64,000 nucleotides of DNA from Burkholderia ambifaria AMMD (GTDB taxonomy: Bacteria > Pseudomonadota > Gammaproteobacteria > Burkholderiales > Burkholderiaceae). Made by a program: the position numbers and the translations under genes. The notes below the pieces were generated by a model that saw only the letters and a program-made list of their open reading frames with translations, did not search any database and was not told the DNA's origin. Of this stretch, positions 62,846 through 64,000 are shown piece by piece (within the stretch, counting starts at the first letter, position 1; the number at the start of each line of letters is the position of its first letter). The DNA is taken from contig NC_008390.1 of the NCBI RefSeq assembly GCF_000203915.1, positions 310,001 through 374,000 on the forward strand. Direction: 5' to 3'.

Positions 62846-62880
62846 AAGGCCGACGCGGTGTGCGCCGGCCTTTTGTTTTT
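62846..62880 (+). terminator. Terminator after thpR
   Basis: AAGGCCG pairs with the facing CGGCCTT around a short inner stem, followed by TTGTTTTT. It lies between convergent genes. Confidence 0.8.
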
Positions 62881-62884
62881 GCGC

Positions 62885-64000
62885 TTACGCGGCAACCTTG
62901 TCGGTGTCGGTCACGCGCTCGACGTTGATCATGCCGACGTGGAACGCGGCCAGCGACTCGCGGTGGGCGATGCTGACGATCGCGGCCTTCGGCAGCCGTT
63001 CGGCGAACAGGTGATAGAGCCGCGCTTCGTTGTCCGCGTCGAGCGCGCTCGTCGCTTCGTCGAGGAACAGGAAGTCCGGCTTGTGCAGCAGCACGCGCGC
63101 GCCGGCGAGACGCTGCTGTTCGCCGGGCGACAGCACGCGCGTCCAGTGGCCGGTCTCGTCGAGGCGACCGACGTAGTCTTCGAGGCGGCACGCGCGCAGC
63201 GCGTCGCGGCACGCGTCGTCGGTGAACGCGTCGGGCGCGGCCGGATAGGTGAGCGCGGCCTTCAGCGTGCCGATCGGCAAGTAGCTCGTCTGCGGCACGA
63301 ACATCATCCGCGCGCCGACCGGCGCGTCGATCGCGCCGTCGCCGAACGGCCACAGGCCCGCAAGCGCGCGCATGAACGTGCTCTTGCCGGAACCCGACTT
63401 GCCGATCACGAGCCAGCGCGAGCCGGGTTCGATCGTCAGGCTGCCGATGTTCGCGAGCGCGGTGCCGTTCGGCAGCGCGAGCTTCAGCGACGATGTGGAC
63501 AGCTTCGCGGCATCGACGTAGTGCAGGTTGATGCCGCCGTGCTCGGTTGCCGGCGACAGGCTTTCCTTCAGGTGCGACGTGCCCATCACGCGCTTGAATT
63601 CACGCAGACGGTTGACGGTTGCGCGCCATTCGACGAGGGTCGAGTAACTGTTGATGAACCACGAGAACGAATCGCTGACGGTGCCGAACGCGGACGAGAT
63701 CTGCATCAGCACGCCGAACGAGAACGCGCCCGCGAAATAGCGCGGCGCGGCGACGACGAGCGGGAAGATGATCGCGATCTGCCCGTAGAAGCTCAGCACG
63801 AACGTGAGGCGCTTCGTGTACTTCATCACGCGCCACCAGTTGTCGCGAATGCGCATGAACAGGCTCTGCGCGTTGCGGGTCTCGGTTTTCTCGCCGTCGT
63901 AGAACGCGATCTGCTCGGCGTTCTCGCGCACGCGGATCAGCCCGAAGCGGAAATCGGCCTCGACGCGCTGCTGCTGGTAGTTGATCGACACGAGCGGGTG
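62885..64000 (-). CDS. ABC transporter, fused membrane/ATPase protein of the SbmA/BacA-like (YddA) type, partial
   Basis: The C-terminal part of a fused ABC protein; the frame stays open to the window edge, so the 5' end is missing. About 371 residues are seen. The N-terminal part matches the SbmA/BacA-like membrane domain (QQQRVEADFRFGLIRVRENAEQIAFYDGE, followed by hydrophobic helices). The ATPase domain has Walker A GKSGSGKST, signature LSPGEQQR, Walker B FLFLDEATSALD and the H-loop SIAHR. Substrate unknown; relatives handle peptides or cobalamin-like compounds. Confidence 0.9.
   Translation of the reverse strand, partial: HPLVSINYQQQRVEADFRFGLIRVRENAEQIAFYDGEKTETRNAQSLFMRIRDNWWRVMKYTKRLTFVLSFYGQIAIIFPLVVAAPRYFAGAFSFGVLMQISSAFGTVSDSFSWFINSYSTLVEWRATVNRLREFKRVMGTSHLKESLSPATEHGGINLHYVDAAKLSTSSLKLALPNGTALANIGSLTIEPGSRWLVIGKSGSGKSTFMRALAGLWPFGDGAIDAPVGARMMFVPQTSYLPIGTLKAALTYPAAPDAFTDDACRDALRACRLEDYVGRLDETGHWTRVLSPGEQQRLAGARVLLHKPDFLFLDEATSALDADNEARLYHLFAERLPKAAIVSIAHRESLAAFHVGMINVERVTDTDKVAA

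Overview
The window is a high-GC chromosomal segment of a beta-proteobacterium, almost certainly Burkholderia and most likely the B. cepacia complex. The grounds are gene content and order (rpoC-recQ-rpsL-rpsG-fusA-tuf-S10/spc/alpha ribosomal cluster; mrcA-pilMNOQ-aroKB; gltB-gltD) and the strong G/C bias at third codon positions. Species assignment is an inference. No rRNA, tRNA, CRISPR array or intact insertion sequence was seen.

Layout: (1) 1-4.1 kb: the 3' half of rpoC with its terminator, then recQ. (2) 4.3-23.7 kb: the translation block rpsL, rpsG, fusA, tuf, the S10 operon (rpsJ to rpsQ), the spc operon (rplN to rpmJ, including secY and infA) and the alpha operon (rpsM, rpsK, rpsD, rpoA, rplQ). 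Most genes are a few bases apart, and the longer gaps carry promoters, hairpins or terminators. (3) 23.9-34.5 kb: an envelope redox, heme and cytochrome c block: cutA, dsbD, hemB, engB, a diheme cytochrome c4, the ResB/CcsA heme ligation pair and the MsrP/MsrQ methionine sulfoxide reductase. (4) 34.5-44.9 kb: lptM, cyaY, PBP1a (mrcA), a compact type IV pilus assembly operon (pilM, pilN, a PilO-PilP fusion, pilQ) running into aroK-aroB, then dgt. (5) 45-50 kb: the ugpBAECQ glycerol-3-phosphate/glycerophosphodiester uptake and hydrolysis operon. (6) 50.2-58.4 kb: ompW, an apparently catalytically dead REP-type transposase homolog, and glutamate synthase gltB-gltD. (7) 58.5-60.8 kb: a compositionally different accessory segment. 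(8) 60.8-64 kb: an alanine/glycine:cation symporter, a 2'-5' RNA ligase-like phosphodiesterase and the 3' end of an ABC transporter.

The most interesting locus is the accessory segment at 58.5-60.1 kb. It carries a colicin M-like bacteriocin gene with an apparent N-terminal export signal ahead of a TonB-box-like motif. The next gene encodes a small membrane-anchored protein with two cysteines, the architecture of a colicin M immunity protein. Colicin M-type bacteriocins cleave the lipid II peptidoglycan precursor; this one has an altered active-site motif. Other points worth a second look are the RAYT homolog lacking its HUH histidines and tyrosine, a candidate small RNA between hemB and engB, a PilO-PilP fusion, and several perfect inverted repeats placed at promoters or leaders of ribosomal protein genes.
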